From: Guyanagaster necrorhizus
Taxonomy: Eukaryota > Basidiomycota > Agaricomycetes > Agaricales > Physalacriaceae
Direction: 5' to 3'
Assembly (NCBI RefSeq): GCF_019112545.1
Contig: NW_025064891.1
Location: 461,311-525,310 of the forward strand
DNA: 64,000 bases
The position numbers and the translations under genes are program-made. Every line of letters begins with the position of its first letter. The stretch's first letter is position 1. Below the pieces are notes generated by a model that had not been told where the DNA came from, searched no databases, and saw only the letters and a list, made by a program, of their open reading frames with translations. Below, in pieces: positions 11,029-24,200 of this stretch.

Positions 11029-13570
11029 TCATAGTCCTCTTTTTTCCCTTCCACTGCGTGCTGTAAGTGGCCTGGAATTCGCGCTCCTTTCACCTCTTCC
11101 AAATCCTTGTCCTTGCGAGGGAGGTATCCCGGAAGTGTTCGCATTTCTCCTGCTACCCCTCCCTCTTGCCCTGTTGCCCTTGTTGACGGGGATTCCTTCC
11201 CTAGCGCAGGAATCTTGGCTTGATGAGGTGGTCGCACTTCGGTGTCGTCCCTTTCCCGATGCAACGGGGCCAGGCGCTTCAGGAACTACAAAGCATCCTT
11301 CCTGAAGGCCTTGATCCGACGAAAAAGACACATCAGAATGCGGTGGCGTTAGTGGCGAAAACATCTGAACAGGGAATCCATCTGATAATTTCGGAGTTAA
11401 TGGAGTTAGGTCGCTGTTCGACGACGACGTGGAAATGGATGAGGCCCGTATTTTCTTCGGTCTTCCTCTGTTTCGTCCAGATCTACCATCGGCACCGTCA
11501 CAAGCGCTAGCATCCATGTTGTTAACTTGACGCTCCTTCGCCAAAAGTTCGGCTTTCTCTCCGGTCCATTCCTGACCTCTTCTGACGGTCTCTATCCAAC
11601 GCATGTTGCTCATCTCGAATTCCTGCTCTCGAGTCATCATGGCCCATACAGAATCTGAAATCTTTGGAGGCCGATATTCGACAGAGACATTCATGCTGAT
11701 CTTTGACTTCACCGCCCGTTTCACGATCCACGAGCCTCGTCCAAACTTTCCGTACCACTCTTGATAGAAAGTAGACGTTAGTGATTCACGTATAAAAAAA
11801 TGTATTCTGGAATACCTAGAGTTTCGAGTTTTGGACATTTTCGCACAAAGCGCTTTATGTCGCGTAGCAGCGGCATCGAAGGATCACTTAAATCGGCTTT
11901 CGCCAGACATGTCTGATTCTGCATTTGATCAAAGTCCAATAGTTGGGGCAAGACGGCCTTCGACTTGAGAACAGGCGAATCCGTAGGGGTGGGAAGAGAA
12001 GGCGGACCATGAGGCGGCAAGGGCACCGGTGGCTTACCAGGTGCATGTACGTGATTCACAGAAACACGTAGCTGATTCAGGTTTGAAAGATTAGCAAAGA
12101 TCGAGGTCAAGGTAAGAAGTTTAGAAAAAGGGGCGTCCAAACAGAATTGCACAGACTGTTCACCTAAATTGCGGATGTCAGAATTTCATCAAGACATGTT
12201 GCGCATACCTCCAGCCTGGGGCAACCGTCGAGAATCATTTTGATGTCGGTGATAGAAAACATCCAGAAATCACATTGTAGGATTGTAAATGATTTAGCCT
12301 CTCGAAATAGCCGTTGCATAGCGGCCGGTAAGGGTTGCAGCGAGACGGTATCGTCGACGGTAGGGTCATACATGGGAACATCGTTGTATATGCGCGGAGG
12401 CGCTTCTGTTCGTGTCACAGACATTTCGCTGAGCCCGGCAGTTGGCAGATATTCCAAGGACATGAGATGATCCGTGGTCCAAGAATGAGAAGGTCCGCTT
12501 TCAGAGATTGTTATGTGAAGTCGACGCAACTTAGGAAAGCCCGTCGGCTTCGACCACAGAGCACGGCTTAAGCGACCTGTCACAGTGTAAAACTTTGGAA
12601 GAGTACGACTCATCAGGCTTGTCACCTTGTATTTGGTCAAGCAAGAGGTCCTCCAACGCATCACATCCCTCTAGTATCGCGATGATACCTTTATCAGTCA
12701 ACTTTGTACCACTTGTACTGAGCCGTAGTCTACGAAGCTTTCGGCCGTTCGCCGCTATTGCTTCGCATAATGGGTCGTCAAGCCATACGAAGTCAACACT
12801 GAGATCTTCCAGTGTGGAATGCTCGCCGAGATCTTGAAGAAGAGAAGTGAATGTACGTGTCCCTGTCTGAGATAGCCATGACAGGCGGAGCGTTGTGATA
12901 GGAAGATCAGCCAGAAGAGGTAGGGAAGGCGCGTCCCATTTGATCAGATTCTTGCGCTGTGGTAAGGGTAATGCCGGCGGATCGTAAGAGAAAGAACGTA
13001 AGCGAGGATTGCAACCAACAAGGATCTAAGCACCGAGTTTGACAAAAGTCGACAAAATCTACTCAATAATAGTAACGCACCTCACACAAGCCGTCGGGGG
13101 GTTGAAGGCAACCTTCCCAGCATAATGCTTCGAGATTGGAATACAACTTCAAAAGGGTTTCCAGGCAGGTGGTACTCAAAGGAGTGCATGTCGAGGAGGA
13201 GCTTTCATCCTTGGGTAGCGTGACAATATTGGCCGTTCTCATCAGTGCATCTGAATCTCGGACAATGAGCTTCTTCACATGTTTCGCGTAACGTCTCGGG
13301 TTCGCGATGACGGCTGCAGAGCTGGTATTCACTGATGGTAGCAAAGTCTGTTCATCGTCCTGAACAATTAGAGTATGAAACAGTACGCGAGCAGCCGACT
13401 CATGGATACGCTTTCCTAACGACGAGAGAAACGCGATGCGTGCAGATGGTACGAGTTCAAGTATTCGAAGGATGATGGCTGAACAAAGGCTCGTGAGTAT
13501 GAAGACGCACGATAATGATATGCGCACTTTCGAGGCAGCTCTCTGAGAGGATATCGAATGGCGGAGTCAT
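11029..13570 (-). CDS. F-box-like / leucine-rich-repeat-type protein with C-terminal AT-hook-like motif
   Basis: Exons (minus) 13570-13528, 13478-13081, 13025-12626, 12576-12209, 12155-11816 and 11759-11029 total 2280 nt, 759 residues. The N-terminus (IILRILELVPSARIAFLSS, then KRIHESAARVLFHTLIV) resembles the fungal F-box-like pattern in which a short helical domain is followed by a line about returned or peripheral structures. The middle has leucine-rich blocks of the type L-x-x-L-x-L-S and G-C-x-x-L-E-x-L seen in F-box/LRR substrate adaptors. The last 240 residues are disordered and basic, with RNRGRPKKIR, an AT-hook-like core. If a true F-box, it would recruit substrates to an SCF ubiquitin ligase. 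The F-box call is inference; exon structure is well constrained by frame. Confidence 0.65.
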
Positions 13571-14282
13571 TTTGTCCTGTTCAGATGAGATCATAGTCAG
13601 GGAAGAACAGAGAAGGCTCCCTGGGAATCGTAGGTTTCACCACAAATAGTATATCCACTGGCAGTACCTTCAGAGGCCGAGCGACGCTGGTAGAGCTGCC
13701 GTTGGATTCAGTGTTCAGCGTCCAGTAAAGAAAGCAAATTGATGAGGGTAAGAGAGAAAGATGCGACCTCGATGTACGAAGCGAAACTAGACAGGCAGTA
13801 GTTCGGTCATGACCGCTGATGTCATCGAAGCACTGTCCGCTCTCAGCCAAAAAGGGTATTCATAAATATAATATTTATTTAAAGTATACCTTATATAATT
13901 GGCTGACCTGATGACTAGTTTGTCGTCAGCAGTTTTTCTCTCACTATTCAAAAGATTTTTGCTGGTAGTAACCTGTATTTCACCGTCCATTGAAGTCTCC
14001 GAAATATAAAAGACACAGTAAAGCAAAGGAAGATCCGTTAATACTATGGATGCAAGAGTGAGCGACAAGACAATATCGACGAGGTAGCCCAACTAATACT
14101 TGAATAAGTCACTGTACGACAGCGGGGCGATTAGACTGGGTGATCTAAGTTGAGGTATTCCATGGGTGCAAGCTGCAACATAAGCATGGGATGACATGAT
14201 ATGCGGTAGATGGGTGATGGTATAGCAAACAAAGCGATATATAGAGGCACCAACCAAAGAAGAAAAAGTCCATTCGTTTCGT
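13571..14282. other. intergenic, no gene supported
   Basis: Short open frames exist on the minus strand (for example 13787-14092) but none has a recognisable domain, good splice continuity or codon bias. The segment holds the presumed promoter of the F-box-like gene and the 3' end of the chitin synthase gene. Confidence 0.5.
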
Positions 14283-17200
14283 TCAAAATCTCGTAGCAGG
14301 GTCTAGAGGACCAAGTGGGCCGTATCGGTCGCCTGGACCACGCTGCCTACTAGGCCGACCACCAGCAGGTGTCCAACTCTCGTTTGAGGACATACTTGGT
14401 GACGTTGGTGAGTGCAGATTTGGCAGTATTCCGGGCGAGGCAGATCGTGATAAGGGTGAATAACTGTCATCACCAACATTCATCAATTGTGTGGAGGAAG
14501 TGCCCGTGAGCTGATAACGCGGAGCAGGACTATGATGTGCGGGACGAGGTCTGTCATCAAAGCCCATTTCTAGCATGGCCTCCAGTTCTGCACCGTCAAG
14601 TGTCTTTGCTGATTGCAGAGTTTCCTCTTCGGGTAGCAGGAGTGCAACGGGGGGCAGCGGATACTGAGTATTATGCTCATTGTAGCCACCGATCTGCGTC
14701 CCCCATTGATCATCTTCCGAAGATGCCAGAGATACTGTGTCAGAACCGTCATATTGGCTTCTGGCATCCGACCTTGCGCTGAGCAAATCTCCATCTCCCG
14801 CATAGTATCCTCCAGGATGCGAGCGTTCGAGTTCTCTCCGCCTCCGCTCATCACGACGAAGTTTGCGCAGCCTAGACCTTTCCCAGTCTTCCCACCTGCG
14901 CATGGGAACGGCTTCACCGTTGAAATGTCCCCCAGTGCCTCCATGACCGGCATCTTTTCCTTCACCTTCAACCTTCCTGGAACAAGGTTAAATTACATGA
15001 GTCGCTAGAGCTCGAGACCTGAGAAGTGCACACACCTTGTTTCTCCCCAAGAGAAATCGTCAAAGTGCCAAAAAGAATATAGAGGGAGAACGAAATTCCA
15101 TATGGGTAGAGCAAGAAGATATATGCACATCCAAGCGACGTACACAACTTTCCTGGTCGTAATCAAAATAAGGATAGCAGGCAAACCGAGAACGGCAACG
15201 AGGAGAATGAGAGGAATCGCTGCTTCGAACGAAGTCGGTGGATCTAGCGCCATATCAACGATTAACATATATGTCAACGCAATGGCGATAGGAAGAACTA
15301 CAGTTCCAAGCAAGTCCATGAATACAACAAACTGCATACTAAAGCAGAATGTCCCGCAGAGATTACGCACGAGAACCAGCTCCATAAGATTGTGAATTGT
15401 AGAGTTGATCCATCGTCGCCGCTGGGACAAAAGAACCGAAAACGTGTCGGGAACAACAGTTCTACACCGCGCCTGCGGTAAGAACATCATTTTGCGGTTT
15501 GGAAATGTCCGTAGAAGAATGGTGGTAAGGAAACGATCTTCGCCCAACAATAGAAGGTTCTTCTGGTGAAGAGTTGTTACCTCGTTCTGACTATACTCCT
15601 TCACAATCTCTGGCTTAACGATCAAGGGAACCCAGTCATCGCCCGTACTTCTCCGTGCTTTTAGGCGGAACATGGAGAAACATCCGGGAAGACAGGAAAC
15701 ACCTCCGAAAACAGACTCGAAAGCCTTGGCCAGGTGATGGGAAATGAAGTATTCGAAGACCTGAATGCTTGTCACCCAAGATTCTCGTTTGTTTGCTATG
15801 CGGGTCTCCCCACAAACGCCCATAATCATCGGATCATGGTGCATGCAATTGACAAGATGGCCCAAGGACTCAGGGAAAACCTTGGTATCTGCATCCACCT
15901 AGGAAGAGGTCCATGACGTGGCAGTAACTCGATGAAGGAATAGTAACTCACCATCAAGCAGACTTCAAAGAAATCGGGGGTCACACCCATGAGAACATGG
16001 ATTTTTCGGAAAAGATCGAAGTCCAGGGGCGACATTCGGTCGTTGTAAGTGACACGAGAAAAGAAGTTCATGAGTATAAGTTGGCTATCGCGTTTCCCTC
16101 TGTTGCCGGGCTTCTTTCCAGCAGCAGCTTCATTTTCCGTGCCACATTTGACAACGATGACGGTGGGTGTTCGACGACCAGCGGTTGCTAAATCAATTGG
16201 TCAGTTACTTCAGGGGGGACAGAATGGGCAACATACTATAATGGCCCGCATATACCATGGCCCTGTTTTGCGCCTTCTCCCCAGATCCAACAGCAGGATA
16301 CAGCATTGGCATTGGGTTTCCGAAACGCGGATCTGCATCAAGGAGTCCCACGCAAATGTCTGGTGTGCTTATCTTCTCCCCAGCACCAGTGATCATACCG
16401 TCCGCCACGACAAAGAGAAGTTTACGCTGATCACTGTAAGTCGTTCGTGATATAGAATCCAGAGTGGTCCTGAGCGACTCCTCTCCTTCAGAATAACACG
16501 TTACTAAGCATACGGCGAACAATTCTCGGCCAATGGATGCCAAACTCATGACAGGCGCGACGGAACCATCTGAGGAAGAGTTGGTGAGGGTCGCTGATGA
16601 GGCTGACATGAATGAACGGGCCGATTTGTTCACGTTGGACTTGTTCAGCTTCCTCGCACTCCCGGCAGCCCAAGGTGCTGTGCCATTTTTATTGTCAATA
16701 GAGACATTGGCACCCTCTGGCATAACTGCGGGGCTGATAGCAGATCTCTCCAAGTCCCTGCTATTTGGTGGACCGGCAAGACGCTCCGACAGGAACCAGT
16801 TAAAAATACAGGCCATGACGAAACGCACTAACACGAGTCCCAGTACGACGATAAGACCCGCGTATAGAAACAGTGAAGAGATAAAACATCCTGGAGTAAC
16901 TTTGTCGATGTTGCCTGCGTAATATCTCTGCTTCAAACATTTAATGGACGACTGCAGGTCGGAGCGGCTGGAAAAGAGACGAGTACCATCCTTTCCCGAA
17001 CTCGTATCTTGGTTATATAAGAGGGTACGAAGGGCAGCATCGACGTTGTCGGACGAGATGGAATTAGGATGAAGGTTTATGTAGGTGGTCATATTCAGAA
17101 CGGCACCATCAATGACAAAGTAGCTGGATGAAGCGGCGACTTGTTCCCACGAATAACCAACAATATATCCCGTACTTTTCATACCAAGATCGGAGAAGGT

Positions 17201-17872
17201 GGAAGATGAATTGAGGTCGCCGAGCGAGCATGGATTTGTAGTGGAGCAAGGGGCATCGAGTGCGACTCGAAAGCTGAGGCCTGTGCAATCTGAGAAGTCT
17301 GAGGCACTCCTCGTGAAAAGCTGCGTGATATCCTGGCCACCAGATTCGCCGAGCGATGAGAACGAAACATTGGAGGTAGACGTCGCGGATGTGACGTTGT
17401 ATACACGACCCTGAACGCCTACTGTGCCCGACTGCGTGCCCAATCGAATGAACTCATTATTTGTGCTGCTCGAAGATGGGCAAAGAACCTTCTGAAAACC
17501 GACGGTAATGAATCCCACGCAGCAACAAAGGATTGAGATCAAAAAACACAGCGTCATCTTTTCCCGCCATGCTTGTTGAGTAGCTTTGTCTTTCAACCCT
17601 CCAATTGAGCTGAGAAGGAAACCAGGCGCCCAGAATGTGACCGCGCGACTAAATAACTTCCATGCATTCGAGCCGTTATAGTCGTTGGCTGGACGTGAAG
17701 TAGACGATGGTGAAGCGGATTGCGGATTGATGAGGGGTACGGGAGCGACACTACGTTCTGGACGTGTAAGAGTTTTTGCACGTCGAATGGTAGTGCCAGA
17801 GGTTGGAGGCTGCCGTGTAGTTGGAATGGGGACATCCGTAAAATTGTGATTGGATTGAAAACGAAGGGCCAT
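14283..17872 (-). CDS. chitin synthase, class IV (Chs3-type)
   Basis: Exons (minus) 17872-16237, 16187-15952, 15898-15036 and 14976-14283 total 3429 nt, 1142 residues. The enzyme is a processive family 2 glycosyltransferase that polymerises UDP-N-acetylglucosamine into chitin and extrudes it through the plasma membrane. Visible order: a Ser/Thr-rich N-terminus, two hydrophobic segments (about residues 80-140), an extracytoplasmic region beginning [10 protein letters not shown], a second membrane segment, then the catalytic core with [24 protein letters not shown] (about 625), EDRFL (about 744) and QRRRW (about 783). A C-terminal membrane bundle and a charged tail follow. There is no myosin motor domain, which separates it from classes V and VII. 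Motifs and architecture fit class IV; all three introns keep frame. Confidence 0.95.
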
Positions 17873-18991
17873 GATGAAAAGAGAGGAAGATGCACGGCAT
17901 GCAACAGCAGCCTGGTGTCAGTAAAAGAGGGAATACGTGCTAAAGTCTGCCGTGAAGGGTAGATGAAACTGTAAGGAGAGATGGACCGTCGTTGGTGGAT
18001 GGTGGGAAGTGGTGGTAACCGAGCTGGCTACGGATAATTGCCATTAGAGGTACCCACGTGGCCAGATTTATAATTCTGAAAATAAAATCATAAAATAATA
18101 TTTAGCGCCCAAAGTATACCATACTAAAAACAACATCGACTCCCTTTACCAGGTTTACCTTTACAAATATTCGAAAGCACTCTTTCCATCTTGAAATGTC
18201 CTTGCCCAGGATCACCTGGGATCACTTGCCAACAAAAGGCGTTGCTACGGACAACTGATTAGGAGTGCCCGGCAGTGGAGTACCGGCGCGCAGTAACACC
18301 TTTTCCACAGATTCACACAGATTCACCTAGACTTTCCCTCGCTTTTCGACACGTGTGGGAGCTTGGTATTGGTCAATACTAATATCAATTTTAGGCTTTT
18401 CTAACTTCGCCTGTACAGGATGGAAATTTCTTTCGCTTGCCGCAGTTCGTCGGGTACCTATGCAGCCCATCATGATCTTGTCACTTTGAATGGTCAGTAA
18501 AGCTATTCCAATGAATGTGCGACATTGTCGGGCAACTGCATGAACTGGTGTCTATAAGATATCTCGTGCTTCCACTTATGACTGTCATCGTTCAAACCCA
18601 CAGGCCCAAGGTCTCTTAATTCAAGGATGGTTACAAACACAAGTCTAGGATGAATCAAATGAGTGTCCGTGAAGGGAGAGGAACTGAGAACACTTGAGGC
18701 AGTAGAATAGACGGGGGCCAATAGGCGGATCATTATGTACGGGGATGAATAGATGAGTACTATAGTTCCTTTCAATGCTACGTCGTTGATCGGTCTAAAA
18801 GTAATAAGTTGAGGGGTATAGAAGATTCGTGGCAAATGAGGAAGAAAGTCAATGGGAATAGATAAAGACCAAAGAGGTGGAAAGGGCTGGCATGATGCTC
18901 CTTGTCAATGTGTCGTCTGTCTCGTCTATCATCCTCGACAACAAACGGTCGAGTCATCGTCATATCAGAATGTTATACTGAACTACCAATG
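17873..18991. promoter_or_regulatory. upstream region of chitin synthase; two CACGTG boxes and a 10-bp tandem repeat
   Basis: No gene is supported across 1.1 kb. CACGTG palindromes (E-box/bHLH sites) occur at 18055-18060 and 18350-18355, upstream of the minus-strand chitin synthase. A perfect 10-bp tandem repeat ACAGATTCAC lies at 18307-18326. The right-hand part is probably 3' untranslated sequence of the sugar transporter. Function of the boxes is inference. Confidence 0.4.
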
Positions 18992-20652
18992 TTATGACAG
19001 TCCACCTTCTGGTAGCAGGGAATTGGATGGATTTCTGGCAATAGGTGTCGGTGGTCGAGACCTATCACGGGACGGGGGTCGAGAGGGGTACGGGGAACCG
19101 TAAGGTGCTTGATTGTACCTCGTTGTATCTAGAGTGTCTGAAAATCCATCTGTCCGTCCAATGGCAGCGGCATCGGCCCCGCTGCTTAGGCCAAATGCGC
19201 TAGCAATAAGGCGCGGACTGCCAAAGGGCGACGTCTTCTTCTTGAGAGGAAACTGGCCTAATATAGGCTCGTCTGAAGCTACAGGCGTCCCAGGAAATGG
19301 GACTGTTTTCCCTGATTGGCTCGTCAGAACGATAGACAAAGTCTCGCGATCGGCAGGTTGGTTGTACATCCATGTTGCGCAAAGAACCGTCGAAGCACCG
19401 ATAATAAAAGATGGCGTGATGCGAAATTCAAATAACGCAACAGAGGCCAAGAACGATAAGACGATTGAAAGACTTGTTGCGAAGCCCTTCAGGATGTTAT
19501 CCGAGTACTTGATAACAAGAGCTGTGATCAGGCCTCCAAACACTTGAATCGCGACTGTAGCCCACGCCCAACCTCCAAAATTACGCAGCAAATCGGACGC
19601 AAATCCCTGGGAATTCGGGGGAGCAGTCTTGTACAGAACGGGTAGAAGAGCCGGGATGAGGGAAAATAGTGACAGTTGGACATTGCGCACCCACAGATCT
19701 GCCTTGGAGTTTTTGAGCACCATCTCAAAGTACACGCCGGCAAGCCCTGACGTGAAACATGCTGCTGTTACAGCACCAAAGCCCTTAAGTGGGCTCATGA
19801 CATGTATGTGAAGAGGTGCTGAGTCGTGCGCACTTCCAACGGGAGTGTTTTTCGGTGCGACATGACCAACGGAGGCGGTTTGTATCTGGACAATGCCCAC
19901 CCCGATTGCCAGGAAAAAGAGGGAGAGCCATTTTGTCGTGCTCAACTTCTTTCGCAGAAGCGCAACTGAAAAAGCCGCCGTCGTCAGGATTTTCATCTGG
20001 TACGTCACTTGGAAGGATGCCACGGGAAGATTGCTTATGGCAACGAATTGGAGAGAATTCTGGACCACATACAGTATGGCGGGAATGGATAGTTTCCAAC
20101 AGTCTGGACTAAAGATTTCTCCACATAGTGACCAAAATGCGGGTGTCCAAGGGTAGGGCCAGGAGCAGATTAGATTCCATATTGACCTGCGGCGCCAAGG
20201 AGTCTCTGAAGGGTCCCTCATTCGTGCCAGAGCTATGACAAACGATATAGAGCCCTTGAGCAGCTCATTGAGGAGAACGGCGGATGCAGGTGAATAGGAG
20301 AGAGCAGGTGGTGTTGATACGCGTGAATAATGCATCACAATGGACAGTGCGGCATTTTGCACGGCAAGGGTCACCAACCTAGAAGTAATCAAGGGTCTGC
20401 AAAGGGATACTAGGAGACAAAAACTCACGATACGTATTTCAAAGGCATCCCGAACACGGTTGGTCCACTTGTGGATTCAACCTGGGATGAACCGGCAAAT
20501 GGGACAGTGTTAACTGGCAGAGATCCTTTGCTTGGATAGGACATTCCCGCGGACGGCAGTAACGGAGTCAGCCTTGGACCTGAATGCTGCACCGAACCTT
20601 GCTGGCCGTATGGCGAAGGGGAGCGAACGGTTGGTAACGGACGGTGGTACAT
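18992..20652 (-). CDS. Golgi nucleotide-sugar transporter (SLC35A / UDP-galactose transporter type)
   Basis: Exons (minus) 20652-20429 and 20378-18992 total 1611 nt, 536 residues. Members exchange UDP-galactose or UDP-N-acetylglucosamine for UMP across the Golgi membrane. The sequence shows about ten hydrophobic segments with the family hallmarks: LAVQNAALSIVMHYSR in the first helix, LLNELLKGSISF, then the block PAILYVVQNSLQFVAISNLPVASFQVTYQMKILTTA, GLAGVYFEMVLKNS, and GGLITALVIKYSDNILKGFATS. The cytosolic N-terminal stretch (about 75 residues) and the C-terminal tail after the last helix (about 100 residues) are Ser/Pro-rich and longer than in animal members. The start at 20652 is preferred because the frame upstream is not protein-like. 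Exact sugar specificity cannot be read from sequence. Confidence 0.9.
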
Positions 20653-21277
20653 CTCGAGTTCTGGGCAAAGCCTGCAGTGGGACGAGGCGGAAGAGGGGAC
20701 GTCGAGGAAAATAAGGCCAGCAACGCAACCTGTAAGAACAGTTGCTACTGTTTTAGGGCGGTATGAAATAGGGAAAAAGCTACGCCCGCACCTGGAATGT
20801 AAGATAACAAAACAAGTACCGAAGCAAAGAAAAAAGCGAACGGCACTGGGCAACGGAGATTTTTTAACTCTTTTCTCTTCACGGCAGAGCAGAAGAAGGA
20901 AGAGTGTGCCAAAGTCCGGTGAATGGCGGAAGACTGGACGCTGGCCAACGATAATTCTCACGCTGCCGCCAAATTGGTATTGGTCATGATTTTTGGCCCG
21001 TAGAATGCCTGGACTGTGCTCACCTGGTCGTCGCTGTGTCGCCTGTCGTAGTCCCCACGGTGCCGGATGGGAAGCTCAACGTCGTACGGTTCAGTGGCAC
21101 AGTGCCTATGCTAAAAAAACGGAAATTGGCAGGCCTCAGAAGCTGCGTCTCATGATGCCCTATATTTAGGCAAACTGGTGCCACAACGTGGACAACGTGG
21201 CTCTACAATGACGGTCTGACACAGACGACCTTGACGACGTACTTTGCCGATATCTCACCATTTCCTTTCGTATTTAC
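20653..21277. promoter_or_regulatory. divergent promoter, sugar transporter / sacsin-like ATPase
   Basis: 625 bp separate the divergent start codons at 20652 and 21278. I see no gene and no definite element; the right half includes a T/A-rich patch (near 21160-21170). Confidence 0.4.
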
Positions 21278-24200
21278 ATGGCCGGTACCCGGGACGCTTT
21301 GGCGAGTAAACGAGCACGCATATATCCAGCTTCCTTGCCTGATACTTGCATTGTAGTGGGCCACTGGTCATGATGAGTCTGTGGAGGTCAATCAACGTGC
21401 TCTCATCGACAAGGTTCTCGCGCGATACTCTGGAGAGTTCACAGTCTTTCGTGAACTGTTGCAAAATTCGGACGATGCGCAAGCCACAGCGGTGGAAATA
21501 CACTTTCAGTCGAAGCATTTTCTAGACAATCTATCCAGCATTTCTAATCGCTCTTCCTCCGATATTCCCCTGCCGGACTTGTCGACAATTCTGGTATATT
21601 TAGACCACATCAGCCATGATCTTATTTCTCAGTTAACTCGCAGGTGCATCAGTGGACCTTTAAGAACAATGGTATAGTCTTTAGACATGAAGATTGGAGC
21701 AGGTTGAAAAGGATCGGTATGGCACTCGCTGCTACAACCCTACTAAAATATTGATCGGGCTGATAGCTGAAGGGAACCCGGACGAGGAGAAGATTGGTGC
21801 TTTTGGTGTAGGTATGGTCCCACTTTTTGTTTTGAAGCATTCATTTAGTCACGGGTGTCTTAGGCTTTTATAGTCTGTTCTCTGTTACGGAAGAACCTTT
21901 TGTGACCTCCGGAGGTATGTCGGGCTAGTGTCGATTTTCTGATATTCTCTGAATACGTACGCGCAAGGTGAATGGATGGGGTTCTATTGGAAGGACAGGA
22001 AAGATCAAGTACGTACTTTGCTCTGTTTCCCCGCCGTTATCTGATGTCTCCAAGCTGTTCGCTCGTCGTGGTACTCTTCCCGATGCGGAGCAGACAAGTC
22101 CATGGACGTCCTTTGACATGGTGCTAAGGGAAGACGCCACCATTCCGCCAGCTTCTGATTTTGCACGGTTCCTGGCGTCTTCCATTACCTTCATGAATTA
22201 TCTTTCACAAGTCAGCGTATACATGGATGAGAAACGCCTTATTCATTTAACAAAGAGTTCTGGTGCCGACGAGCGATTGGTGATACCAAGAGGGCTGCAT
22301 ACCTCGAGTCGGAAGTCGATCATGCATATCAAGGGTATCAAGTCAACTCGTAAGTGTCGGTACTTTGTCTTTGTAATGTCACTTACACAACACCTGCAGC
22401 ACTACATATTAGTGCCCAAGTAATGCAATGGGTCTATACATCCTCTAGTGATAAACCATCTGCTGCCAAACCTGTTAAGCCACAAGCTAATGGCGGTTTT
22501 TTTTCGTCACTGTTTACGAATCTCGTTGGATCCGTACCGCCGCCACCTGAGGAACGCAAGGAAGTTATCGATCCCCGTCAGATCCGGGTGACAAGTGTAT
22601 CATTGTCCATTTACTCCGCCGATGTAGATGTTCGTTTAGACAAGAAATTGTCGGCAGAACTTCATAGATCCACGAAGAAGAACCCGCCGAGTAAGTTGAA
22701 GTATGAACTCATCTATGTGAGTGCTCATGAGACAATGCTGTGTATCGAAACCGACTGCCATGTTAGACTGGAAAGGATGAATACGATGCCAGCAAGCAAT
22801 GTGAAGCAGGGAGTGAGAAGTCTATCTTTCAAGGCCTGCGTGCTGATATCGACGGGTGGGTGACAAACTCGACACTATGGGAGGTATGATCTAAAGACTT
22901 CAATCTAAGCACGGGTTCTGCTCGTATATTCATAGTAAGGTGCATCCAATACCCAAGTACTAGTGCTTATTTGATTTAGGGACATTCGACTGGTCAAACG
23001 ACAGGACTCGGTAGGTTGTTACGTGCTGTTTAGGGTGTTAATTAACAACCCATAGGCGGTCACATGGCGGCCCGATTCATACCGACTGTTGAACGAGAAT
23101 CAATCGACTTGATGTACTTTTCCCCCTGCTACCATCTTCTTTCGTACTAACAAATATTATGCAGGGATCGCGCCGTTGCTGGTAGGTTTTGGACCCTTTC
23201 CGTAAAGCAGAGTCTCACGATTCACAGTATGGAATCAGGAACTGTTGTTTGTCGGCGGTTTTCTTGCGCGAGTGGCATATGAGCTTGAGCTCTCGACCAT
23301 TAGGAACCTTTGGGAGGACGCTTCGACCCCATCATCTGACCCAAGCGAGGACATCAAACATCGGTTAACTCAGCGTTCTCTCCATTCGCTGAAGTTTTTC
23401 ACTTTCCATCCTTCTACACCTTCCGGAGAAGTTGCTGGTCGCTTGGAGGAAGCATTCTTTTCGTGCGCCAACAGCGTTCCTTTCTCGATCATAACGAGTG
23501 CTGGTGTCCGTAAGATTGGTGATGCTCGGATGCCCGATGCCACCTTTTCCGGATTCTTAACACAACTTCCGGTTATACCTACAGACGTTCTAGACGAGGC
23601 TCGACCAATGATAACTTCTTTGCAAAACCGACAGCTTCTTAAAACTATCACGTTTGATGATGTCCTTAAGGAGCTTCGGTCACGTCCACTCTCAGAGGCA
23701 GAGGCTGTTGCCTGTCTCAAATGGTGGTCGGGCCTAAAACTCAATGTCACCGATAGGTCGTCCATCCAGAAACAGCTACTAGATGCAGTCATCATGACCA
23801 CCATTTTTCCAGGTTCTGGTACGGAAAGAATTGTGCCTCTCAACATCATTCAGACATTCGTCGATCCCAGATACATTCCCCCCGACGATCCCCTACCAGA
23901 TCATGTTCTCCCATACGCTATCAGCAAGCAGCTTTCGTCTTCTACCATCAAGTCGTCTTTTCCATGGACAGAACTTACTATACGTCAATGGATACAACAC
24001 GTCTGTGATGCTAAAACACGGTCTGACCTTGACCACGATATCGGAACGTCAGCACCCTGGGCAGAACACGTATTGATTGTCCTCAGTCGCAGTTGGACTA
24101 TCATTTCACCTGAGATGAAGGGGGAAATCATTGCCATGATGAAACCTCTTAAGTGTATCCCCACTTCAGGCGGGCTGAAAATCCCGGAAGACGTCTACTT

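Noticed and set aside
13581..13850. Possible upstream exons of the F-box-like gene (frame containing LPVDILF)
   Set aside because: The similarity to an F-box start is only six residues, and the following exon already begins with its own ATG and a better F-box-like segment.
13787..14092. Possible small membrane protein on the minus strand
   Set aside because: Short, no recognisable domain or splice partners, AT-rich; looks like chance open frame.
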